Shown here: positions 1 to 4,856 of the stretch, one piece after another
Position numbering within the stretch: the stretch's first letter is position 1
Layout: each line of letters begins with the position of its first letter
Source: Gemmatimonadota bacterium
GTDB lineage: Bacteria > Gemmatimonadota > Gemmatimonadetes > Longimicrobiales > Gaopeijiaceae
Reading direction: 5' to 3'
Length of the DNA stretch: 5,051 nucleotides
Assembly: GCA_018678395.1 (NCBI GenBank)
Contig: JAHHMJ010000418.1
Location: 1 to 5,051, forward strand
Program-made: the position numbers and the translations under genes
Notes under the pieces: model-generated
What the model was told of the DNA's origin: nothing
Databases searched by the model: none
Seen by the model: the letters and a program-made list of their open reading frames with translations, nothing else

Positions 1-11
1 ACGGACGACCG

Positions 12-47
12 GGCCGGAGCTTCAGTCGCCGGAGGGCGACTCCGGCC
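12..47 (-). terminator. GC-rich hairpin spanning the end of the flotillin gene (possible terminator)
   Basis: Bases 12-19 (GGCCGGAG) and 40-47 (CTCCGGCC) are perfect 8-bp inverted repeats. A second perfect 5-bp stem, 26-30 with 35-39 around a GGAG loop, stacks directly on it, leaving bases 20-25 as a bulge. The structure covers the flotillin stop codon (22-24) and its last codons. No T-run follows in the direction of transcription within the window, so this is not a classical intrinsic terminator. It may instead act as an mRNA 3'-end stabiliser. The pairing is seen directly; the function is inferred. Confidence 0.4.
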
Positions 48-1365
48 GGGAACGATCGGCGGGGCCGGCCACGTAGCTTTCGCCACGGCCCGCCCCCAGG
101 GCCCGCCGATTCGCGGCCCGCAGAACCTCTTCGAGGTCCAGACCGAGCGACGAAGCCAGCGACTCGATCGTCCCCAGCGCACCCTTCACGCGCTGATTGG
201 CCGCGTTCGCTACCCCCTGGCCGTCCCCGCCGTCCAGCACCACCAGCCGGTCGATCTCGGTGCCTTTCACGGCCTCGACAGCCGTTCCGAGCAGCTCGGG
301 CAGCTTCTCGGCCAGGAAGACCGCGAAGGCCGAGTCGCCACCCTGTTGCACCTCGGCGTAGAGCCGGCGGAGCACCTCGACCTGCGCCTTACCGCGCTCG
401 AGGATGGGAGCGGCCTCGGCCTCGGCGGCGGCCATTTTCGCATCGCGATCGGCGAAGGCGGGCTCGATGATGTCGGCGCGTAGGCGCTCCTGCTCCCGAG
501 ACACCCGGCGCTCTTCGAGCACCTTCTGGGCCTCGACCTCGGCCTGCTCGGCCTTCACCCGCGCCGTGCGCTCGGCGATCTCACCTTCCTCGTCCAGCTG
601 GGCCTGGCGCACGCGCAGGGTGTTCTGTGCTTCGGCGACGCTGACCGCCGTCTCGGCTTCCCGCACTTCGGCCCGCCGCCGCGCTTCGGCCTGCGCCTCG
701 CGCGTGTCCGCTTCGGCGTCGGCCTCGGCGATTTCGGCCTCTCGCACCGCCTCGGCCGCCTTCTTCCGTCCGATGGCCTCGAGGTAGCCCCGCTCGTCAC
801 TGACGTTCTGGATCTTCAGCACGTCCAGGTGGAAGCCGAGGGCGGCCAGATCCTCACCGGCGTCTTCCGCGAGCGCCTTCGCGAATCCGAGACGGTCTTC
901 GTTGACCTCTTCGGGAGTCAGGGTCGCGAGGACACCGCGCAGGTTACCCCTCAGCGTGTCCTTCGCCATCGCCAGGATCTCGTTCTCCGTCTTCCCGAGA
1001 AGTCGCTCCACGGCGTTGTTGAAGGTGCTCTCGGGCTCGGACGCGATCTTCACGTTCGCGATCGCTTCGACGTTCAGCGGGATGTTGCCCTTCGAGAAGG
1101 CGTTCTTCACCGAGATCTCGATGGGAAACGTCTCGAGGCTCACGTGCTGCACCGTCTCGATGATGGGCAGCCGCAGCGTCCGGCCCCCGATCACGGATCG
1201 ATACCCGATCTGTTGACCGCCCGTCAGCTCCCGCGTGCGGCCGGTGATGACGGCCGCTCGGTTCGGAGGCACGATGACGATCAGGGCCTTGACGGTGAGC
1301 ACCGCGACCACGGCGGCGACGAGAATGACGGCAGCGACTACGGCGGCGCCGATCAGGGTCTCCAT
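22..1365 (-). CDS. Flotillin/SPFH (band 7) family membrane protein
   Basis: This 447-aa protein looks like a bacterial flotillin, a membrane scaffold of the inner face of the cytoplasmic membrane linked in other bacteria to functional microdomains. Residues 3-32 form one hydrophobic N-terminal anchor. Residues about 33-195 form the SPFH/band 7 domain, with the typical start IVPPNRAAVITG and a later LDVLKIQNVSD segment. Residues about 196-300 are a long coiled coil very rich in Ala, Glu and Arg (EAEIAEADAEADTREAQAEA). The remainder is the C-terminal oligomerisation region, ending in a polar Gly/Ser/Pro tail. The ATG at 1365 is preceded by a strong Shine-Dalgarno GAGGAG (minus strand of 1373-1378) 7 nt away. 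It lies 70 nt downstream of the NfeD-like gene, and this pairing supports a FloT-type role rather than HflK/C or stomatin. Family assignment is secure; the client proteins are unknown. Confidence 0.92.
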   Translation of the reverse strand: METLIGAAVVAAVILVAAVVAVLTVKALIVIVPPNRAAVITGRTRELTGGQQIGYRSVIGGRTLRLPIIETVQHVSLETFPIEISVKNAFSKGNIPLNVEAIANVKIASEPESTFNNAVERLLGKTENEILAMAKDTLRGNLRGVLATLTPEEVNEDRLGFAKALAEDAGEDLAALGFHLDVLKIQNVSDERGYLEAIGRKKAAEAVREAEIAEADAEADTREAQAEARRRAEVREAETAVSVAEAQNTLRVRQAQLDEEGEIAERTARVKAEQAEVEAQKVLEERRVSREQERLRADIIEPAFADRDAKMAAAEAEAAPILERGKAQVEVLRRLYAEVQQGGDSAFAVFLAEKLPELLGTAVEAVKGTEIDRLVVLDGGDGQGVANAANQRVKGALGTIESLASSLGLDLEEVLRAANRRALGAGRGESYVAGPADRSRPESPSGD

Positions 1366-1372
1366 GGGAACA

Positions 1373-1378
1373 CTCCTC
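1373..1378 (-). promoter_or_regulatory. Shine-Dalgarno site of the flotillin gene
   Basis: The minus strand reads GAGGAG, 7 nt before the ATG at 1365. This is close to the ideal anti-16S pairing and fixes the start. It is much stronger than the upstream gene's site, so the flotillin may be translated more heavily than its NfeD partner from the same mRNA. Confidence 0.75.
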
Positions 1379-1435
1379 GAGGACTCGGGACGGAAGTGGG
1401 CATTTCAGAGGATACGGTTGTACGACGGCGGAGCT

Positions 1436-2062
1436 TCACGGGGTCGACGGGTCTCCTGAACCGAGCGCATCGAGCTCGTCGGCGTCGAGCGGCGCTACCC
1501 GGACGATGCCACCCTCGACCTCGACGATGACCACGTCCTTCCACGTCTCCGGATCGGAACCGGCTGCGAGCGAGGGCTGGGGGAGCGCGCGCAGGCTGAT
1601 GCGGCGCCCGTCGCGGTGCACGACGACGGTCCCCTCGGTCCCCCCTCCGAGAGAAATCGTGACGGTACCCAGCAGCCCGACGAGCGAGTCGTCGCCCGGA
1701 GGAACACCGGAGGACGTACGCACCAGGTAGTGGAACACCAGACTGACGAACAGGCCCGATGCGATACCGCCCACGATCGAGAAGGCCAGGGTCGGGACGA
1801 AGCCGAGGCCCAACTGCGTGAGCGCAGTCCCCGTCGCACCGAAGCCGAACAGCGTGTAGACGACGGTGCGGATCGAAAAGATCCGACTCGCGGCGCCGTC
1901 GCCCGCGTCGCCGACATCGCCGACGTCGCCCTCGATCGCGTCGAAGTCGACATCGATGTCACCGGCGTCGAGTTCGAGGTCGCCCTCGCCCTCTCCGCCG
2001 AGGAGCGAGAGCACGAGAAAGCCGCCGCCGAGGATGAGCGAGAAGAGGTAGAGCGCCGCCAT
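1436..2062 (-). CDS. NfeD-like membrane protein with C-terminal OB-fold (flotillin partner)
   Basis: This 208-aa protein has the layout of the YuaF/NfeD1-type proteins encoded beside flotillins. Residues 3-21 are a first hydrophobic segment. Residues 24-56 are an unusually acidic Gly/Asp/Glu linker with GDVGDVGDAGDGA repeats. Two further membrane segments lie at about 62-82 and 88-113. Residues about 125-192 are a beta-rich domain (LVGLLGTVTISL, GTVVVHRDGRR, WKDVVIVEVEGGIVRVAPL) that fits the NfeD OB-fold. The frame is open upstream to 2206, but that extension is Arg/Pro-rich and lacks membrane-protein character, while the ATG at 2062 begins directly with a membrane segment. Its ribosome site is weak (AGG, 5 nt away). 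In characterised systems such proteins work with flotillin at membrane microdomains; that role is inferred here from the neighbour and the fold. The family call rests on architecture, since sequence conservation is low. Confidence 0.8.
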   Translation of the reverse strand: MAALYLFSLILGGGFLVLSLLGGEGEGDLELDAGDIDVDFDAIEGDVGDVGDAGDGAASRIFSIRTVVYTLFGFGATGTALTQLGLGFVPTLAFSIVGGIASGLFVSLVFHYLVRTSSGVPPGDDSLVGLLGTVTISLGGGTEGTVVVHRDGRRISLRALPQPSLAAGSDPETWKDVVIVEVEGGIVRVAPLDADELDALGSGDPSTP

Positions 2063-2219
2063 GGGGGCCTGGGCAGGGGGGGGGCGAACACGGGAACATA
2101 CCACCGTCGGGTCGGGGTCGCATGGGCCTCCGCGCAGCCGAACGGTCGTCGTCCCGGTGCGACGCCGTGCGCTCCATGGAACCGTCCCCCGAGGCCGCTG
2201 AGCCACCCCCGGGGCTCGA

Positions 2220-2249
2220 TTGACCCAATTCTACGAGCGGGGGTAACTT
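2220..2249 (+). promoter_or_regulatory. Candidate sigma70-type promoter for ychF
   Basis: TTGACC at 2220-2225 matches five of six bases of the -35 consensus. TAACTT at 2244-2249, 18 nt downstream, is a weak -10 (three of six). Both lie in the only AT-richer island of the gap and point towards ychF, implying a leader of roughly 95 nt. Seen by eye only; the -10 match is poor. Confidence 0.35.
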
Positions 2250-2256
2250 TGCAGGC
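2228..2256 (-). promoter_or_regulatory. Candidate promoter for the NfeD-flotillin operon
   Basis: The minus strand reads TAGAAT across 2233-2228, five of six bases of the -10 consensus. No good -35 stands upstream (CTGCAA at 15-nt spacing is the nearest). It sits inside the spacer of the opposing ychF promoter candidate, so the two would interfere if both are real. The implied leader is about 160 nt. Confidence 0.33.
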
Positions 2257-2275
2257 TGTATTCGCGGTGCTGCGA

Positions 2276-2292
2276 CCGGGCTTCGGGCCCGG
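2276..2292 (+). other. Hairpin with TTCGG loop in the ychF leader
   Basis: CCGGGC (2276-2281) and GCCCGG (2287-2292) are perfect inverted repeats around TTCGG. The stem is short and very stable and would lie about 60 nt before the ychF start. There is no T-run, so I do not call it a terminator. It could be a leader structure or chance in GC-rich DNA. Confidence 0.35.
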
Positions 2293-2350
2293 AATGCGCA
2301 CCGCGGTCCCACACGGTCCCTGCGTCGCACCCCCCCCCTCGGAAGGTCCC

Positions 2351-3448
2351 ATGCTGAAGGTCGGCATCGTCGGTCTGCCCAACGTCGGCAAGTCCTCGCT
2401 GTTCAACGCGCTCACCGCCGCCGGTGCGCCCTCCGAGAACTACCCGTTCTGCACCGTGGACCCGAACGTCGGCACGGTCGAGGTGCCGGATCCGCGTCTC
2501 GAGGCCATCCACGAGATCGCGGGCTCGAAGACGATCGTCCCGACCGCGATGCAGTTCGTGGACATCGCCGGGCTCGTGGAGGGGGCCTCGGAGGGTGAGG
2601 GCCTCGGCAACCAGTTCCTCGCCAACATCCGCGGTGTCGATGCCATCGCCCACGTACTTCGCTGCTTCGATGACGACGACATCGCGCACGTGCTCGGCAG
2701 CGTGGACGCGGTGCGCGATCGCGACATCGTCGAGACCGAGTTGGCGCTCTCCGACCTCGACATGGTCGAGCGGCGCCTCGACAAGGTCGCGAAGAAGGCG
2801 AAGAGCGGGGAGAAGGAGGCCATCCGCGAGCAGACCGTGCTGACGAAGGTGCACGAGGCGCTGAGCGACGGACGCCCGGTCCGCGACATCGAGTTCGAGC
2901 CCGAGGAGCTGTCGATCCTGAGGAGCTTCCAGCTATTGACGGCGAAGCCGGTTCTCTACGTGGCGAATGTGGCCGAGGGCGACCTGCCCGAGGGCGACAA
3001 CGCGTGGGTGGGGGCGCTGCGCGAGGCCGTCGAGGCCCAGGGTGCCGGCGAGGTGGTCGTGATCTGTTCGGCCATCGAATCCGAGCTCGCCGAGCTCGAG
3101 CCGGACGAGAAGACCGAGTTCCTGCACGACCTGGGACTCGAGGAGCCGGGCCTGGATCGACTCATCCACGCCGCCTACCACCTCCTCGGATTGCTCACCT
3201 TCTTCACGACCGGCGAGAACGAGTCGCGCGCGTGGACGGCACGGCGGGGCTCGACGGCACCGCAGGCGGCCGGGGTGATCCACTCGGTCTTCGAGCGGGG
3301 CTTCATCCGCGCCGAGACGATCGCCTTCGACACCTACCGGAAGGTCGGCTCGTGGAAGGACGCGCGTGACCGGGGCCTGCTGCGCAGTGAAGGGAAGGAG
3401 TACGTCGTCCAGGACGCGGACATCATTCTGTTCCGCTTCAACGTATGA
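2351..3448 (+). CDS. ychF: Redox-regulated ATPase/GTPase YchF (OLA1 family)
   Basis: This 365-aa protein matches the usual YchF length (about 363) and aligns along its whole length by memory. YchF/OLA1 proteins are Obg-family P-loop nucleotidases that bind ribosomes and take part in stress and redox responses. Visible motifs are the P-loop GLPNVGKS (8-15), the NYPFCTV segment with Cys34 (equivalent to the redox-sensitive Cys35 of E. coli), and the G3 motif DIAGLV (71-76), with hydrophobic Leu where other GTPases carry catalytic Gln. The G4 position reads NVAE (206-209) rather than NKxD, the change tied to ATP preference in this family. A coiled-coil arm spans about 130-170, and a C-terminal TGS domain from about 283 ends in LFRFNV. 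The ATG at 2351 follows GGAAGG by 4 nt and begins exactly at the family N-terminus MLKVGIVGLPNVGKS. The frame is open further upstream, but that part is antisense to the NfeD gene. The next gene starts 16 nt after the stop. Confidence 0.97.
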   Translation: MLKVGIVGLPNVGKSSLFNALTAAGAPSENYPFCTVDPNVGTVEVPDPRLEAIHEIAGSKTIVPTAMQFVDIAGLVEGASEGEGLGNQFLANIRGVDAIAHVLRCFDDDDIAHVLGSVDAVRDRDIVETELALSDLDMVERRLDKVAKKAKSGEKEAIREQTVLTKVHEALSDGRPVRDIEFEPEELSILRSFQLLTAKPVLYVANVAEGDLPEGDNAWVGALREAVEAQGAGEVVVICSAIESELAELEPDEKTEFLHDLGLEEPGLDRLIHAAYHLLGLLTFFTTGENESRAWTARRGSTAPQAAGVIHSVFERGFIRAETIAFDTYRKVGSWKDARDRGLLRSEGKEYVVQDADIILFRFNV

Positions 3449-3464
3449 TCGGGCGGGGGATGCC

Positions 3465-4055
3465 ATGATGGCCGGCGGGAGGACCACGGCCCTCGTTGCG
3501 GTCGGGGCGCTCCTCGTGGGGTGTGGTGCCCCCTCGGTCGGCGAGGCCGGTGGCACTTCCGCGGAGAGGGCGAGCCTGGCAACGGACGCCGCGACCTGCC
3601 GACTCGACGATGCCTACGGCTTCTCCCGTGACGGAGGGTTGGCTCCGGTCTATTGGTCGGGCACGCTTCTCCCGCCCGACACGCTCCGCATCTTTCGGTA
3701 CGATCTCTTCGAGGATCGCGAACGCTCCTGCACCACCGTACTGCCCCGGTGCGGGGATCCCGAGAGGATCGACGTGGGCGACGTCGCAGCCGCGCTCGCC
3801 CACCCCGATGTGACCGGTCGGTTGGGGGCCGACACACCGGTGTTCGGACGCGACGACCGTCCGATGGACGGGGTGGTGTGGGTGCTGCGCCGGGGTGGCG
3901 ACCTGCGAGATGCGCCGAGTCTCGCTGTGGGCTCACCCTGCCGGGATGATTCGTCCTGCGTCCCCGAGGGACTCACGGGGGCCCGCGACCTCCTGGACGC
4001 GCTGCTAGATCAGCAGCTGGCCACCGATGCCTGCCGGGCTCTAGCGCTCGACTGA
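3465..4055 (+). CDS. Predicted cysteine-rich lipoprotein of unknown function
   Basis: I do not recognise this 196-aa protein. It starts with a typical lipoprotein signal peptide: Arg6, a hydrophobic stretch 9-19, and the lipobox LVGC with Cys20 as the lipidated residue. Gly follows Cys20 rather than Asp, compatible with outer-membrane sorting under the enterobacterial rule. Six further cysteines (45, 89, 96, 159, 165, 190) could form three disulfides in an exported domain. The mature part is acidic and includes VYWSGTLLPPDTLRIFRYDLFEDRERSC and PCRDDSSC. The start is ATG at 3465 or the adjacent ATG at 3468, both behind GGGGGA at 3455-3460. It lies 16 nt after ychF, so cotranscription is likely, though a functional link is not. 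The family may be lineage-restricted. Confidence 0.8.
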   Translation: MMAGGRTTALVAVGALLVGCGAPSVGEAGGTSAERASLATDAATCRLDDAYGFSRDGGLAPVYWSGTLLPPDTLRIFRYDLFEDRERSCTTVLPRCGDPERIDVGDVAAALAHPDVTGRLGADTPVFGRDDRPMDGVVWVLRRGGDLRDAPSLAVGSPCRDDSSCVPEGLTGARDLLDALLDQQLATDACRALALD

Positions 4056-4084
4056 CGGGTAGCGGGCCGACCGCTCCATCCCGT
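4055..4084 (+). terminator. Two-part hairpin after the lipoprotein gene (possible terminator)
   Basis: ACGGG (4055-4059) pairs with CCCGT (4080-4084), and inside it AGCGG (4061-4065) pairs with CCGCT (4071-4075) around a GCCGA loop. The asymmetric internal loop is T4060 opposite CCAT. The hairpin begins at the last base of the stop codon and lies between the ychF unit and the ribosomal-protein unit, the expected place for a terminator. No T-run follows, so it could also be an RNA 3'-end or attenuation structure. Confidence 0.4.
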
Positions 4085-4121
4085 GCTGACGAGTGCGCCT
4101 ACCACCCGGCGGTCCGCGGCC

Positions 4122-4147
4122 CTATCTTATCAGGCTTACAACTGATC
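4122..4147 (+). promoter_or_regulatory. AT-richer island with inverted repeat ahead of the S6-S18 gene (possible promoter region)
   Basis: This is the only AT-richer stretch in the 176-nt gap. It holds the -10-like hexamers TATCTT (4123-4128) and TACAAC (4137-4142), and a 5-bp inverted repeat ATCAG (4129-4133) / CTGAT (4142-4146) with an 8-nt spacer. No acceptable -35 is visible at 16-18 nt from either hexamer. A start site here would place the predicted leader structure at 4150-4201 at or near the beginning of the transcript. Confidence 0.25.
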
Positions 4148-4149
4148 CC

Positions 4150-4201
4150 GCTCCGCCCACCCCCCTGCGGCTCCGCAGCCGAGGGACGTGAGAGGCGGGG
4201 C
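4150..4201 (+). promoter_or_regulatory. Predicted S6:S18 complex-binding leader motif (CCG bulge)
   Basis: The leader folds by hand as follows. The base stem 4150-4157 with 4194-4201 is 8 bp with one G-U. An internal loop follows. A short stem pairs CCC 4162-4164 with GGG 4183-4185. The bulge CCGA lies at 4179-4182 on the 3' side. An apical 5-bp stem pairs CTGCG 4165-4169 with CGCAG 4174-4178, around loop GCTC. A CCG trinucleotide shown in a bulge between a stem and a hairpin is the published definition of the S6:S18 complex-binding motif, found in rpsF leaders of many phyla and resembling the S6:S18 site of 16S rRNA. It lies 30 nt before the start of the S6-S18 gene, just where it is expected. 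The pairing is seen; the protein binding is inferred. The side of the bulge relative to the published consensus should be confirmed. Confidence 0.65.
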
Positions 4202-4219
4202 CCGTACGACTCGTAACGG
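4202..4219 (+). other. Hairpin immediately upstream of the S6-S18 Shine-Dalgarno site
   Basis: CCGTACG (4202-4208) pairs with CGTA (4212-4215) and CGG (4217-4219), leaving A4216 bulged and ACT as the loop. It abuts the base stem of the predicted S6:S18 motif and ends 3 nt before the ribosome site at 4223. An alternative stem, 4198-4202 with 4218-4222 plus 4205-4208 with 4212-4215, would use bases of the motif's base stem and exclude it. A regulatory role is inferred only. Confidence 0.4.
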
Positions 4220-4222
4220 CCC

Positions 4223-4228
4223 GAGGGA
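4223..4228 (+). promoter_or_regulatory. Shine-Dalgarno site of the S6-S18 gene
   Basis: GAGGGA lies 3 nt (5 nt if measured from GAGG) before the ATG at 4232. It sets the start at the canonical S6 N-terminus MRLYEMVYIF. Its first bases sit directly against the leader hairpins, so a folded, protein-bound leader could hinder ribosome access. Confidence 0.7.
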
Positions 4229-4231
4229 ACC

Positions 4232-4852
4232 ATGCGGCTCTACGAAATGGTGTACATCTTCGACGCCACGCTCGACGAGGACGGCGTCAACGGCAAGCTC
4301 GACAAGTTTCACGGCATCCTCACCGATGCGGGCGCGAACGTCGTCGAGGTCGATCACTGGGGAGCGCGTCAGCTCGCCTACCCGGTCGCGAAGCACAAGT
4401 CCGGTTACTACGTGGTGGCCCACATCGAGGCTCCCGCCGAAGCCCTGTCGGAGTTCGAGCGCATCGTGAAGCTCGACGACTCCTGCCTCCGCTATCTCGT
4501 CGTTCTGAACGAGGGTGAGCTGACCACGGGCATGTCGCTCACCGCCGAGCCGGCACCCGGTTCGGTCGAGGAGAGCGAGGAATCGGACGAGGACGAGGAA
4601 GAGGTCGAGGGTGACAGCCCGCCCGAGTTCCAGGGTGGCCGGGGCCGTCGTCGTCGCCACGAGGGTCCGGCGATCACGCTGCTCAACTACAAGGACGTGT
4701 CCAACCTGTCGCGCTTTCTGACCGAGGGCGGCAAAATCCTCCCCCGGCGCACGACGAAGGTGACGGCGCGGTTCCAGCGGCAGCTGGGGTCTGCGGTGAA
4801 GCGGGCGCGGTATCTGGCGCTGATCCCCTACATGCGGGACCACGAGGCCTGA
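4232..4852 (+). CDS. rpsF-rpsR: Fused ribosomal proteins S6 and S18 (single polypeptide)
   Basis: This 206-aa protein contains two small-subunit ribosomal proteins normally made from separate genes. Residues 1-95 are a full S6 (MRLYEMVYIFDATLD, then WGARQLAYPVAKHKSGYYVV, then LDDSCLRYLVVLNE). Residues about 96-135 are a linker with a strongly acidic core (EESEESDEDEEEVEGD, 113-128). Residues about 136-206 are S18: a basic start GGRGRRRRHEGP, then NYKDVSNLSRFLTEGGKILPRRTT, then FQRQLGSAVKRARYLALIPY. S6 and S18 bind each other on the 30S platform near 16S helices 22-23, so the fusion joins natural partners. The frame is continuous. No in-frame ATG, GTG or TTG lies between M101 (4532) and the S18 core, and 4532 has no well-placed ribosome site, so separate S18 translation looks unlikely. 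A sequencing indel joining two genes cannot be fully excluded, but the linker shows no trace of a second start. The downstream gene begins 4 nt after the stop. Confidence 0.93.
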   Translation: MRLYEMVYIFDATLDEDGVNGKLDKFHGILTDAGANVVEVDHWGARQLAYPVAKHKSGYYVVAHIEAPAEALSEFERIVKLDDSCLRYLVVLNEGELTTGMSLTAEPAPGSVEESEESDEDEEEVEGDSPPEFQGGRGRRRRHEGPAITLLNYKDVSNLSRFLTEGGKILPRRTTKVTARFQRQLGSAVKRARYLALIPYMRDHEA

Positions 4853-4856
4853 TTCA

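Larger units (their letters stand above)
2063..2350. other. Divergent intergenic region between the NfeD-flotillin operon and ychF
   Basis: This 288-nt gap separates the two divergent operons. It contains no convincing coding frame: open frames across it are extensions of the neighbours. It has a small AT-richer island at 2218-2262 holding candidate promoter elements for both strands, and a perfect hairpin at 2276-2292 downstream of it. The rest is GC-rich with runs of C or G and shows nothing else I can name. Confidence 0.6.

Noticed and set aside
578..780. Repeat-like stretch of GCC/TCG/GCG triplets in the flotillin gene
   Set aside because: It is not a DNA repeat element; it encodes the Ala/Glu/Arg coiled coil expected of flotillins.
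829..1530. Plus-strand open frames across the flotillin gene
   Set aside because: They are complementary-frame shadows of the flotillin coding sequence and contain no known domain or plausible ribosome site.
2063..2206. Longer start for the NfeD-like protein (ATG at 2206)
   Set aside because: The extra 48 residues are Arg/Pro-rich and non-conserved in character; the ATG at 2062 starts directly with the first membrane segment, and no in-frame GTG lies just upstream of it.
2297..2330. Repeated CGGTCCC in the ychF leader as a possible operator
   Set aside because: It is two copies of a short GC-rich heptamer with no symmetry and no conserved spacing to the promoter candidates, so chance is the simpler explanation.
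1616..2350. In-frame 245-residue N-terminal extension of YchF
   Set aside because: It runs antisense through the NfeD gene, shows low-complexity charged composition, and the ATG at 2351 gives exactly the family N-terminus with a ribosome site.
3334..3976. Minus-strand open frames across the lipoprotein gene
   Set aside because: They are Arg/Pro/Ser-rich, overlap a gene with a clear signal peptide, and have no family features.
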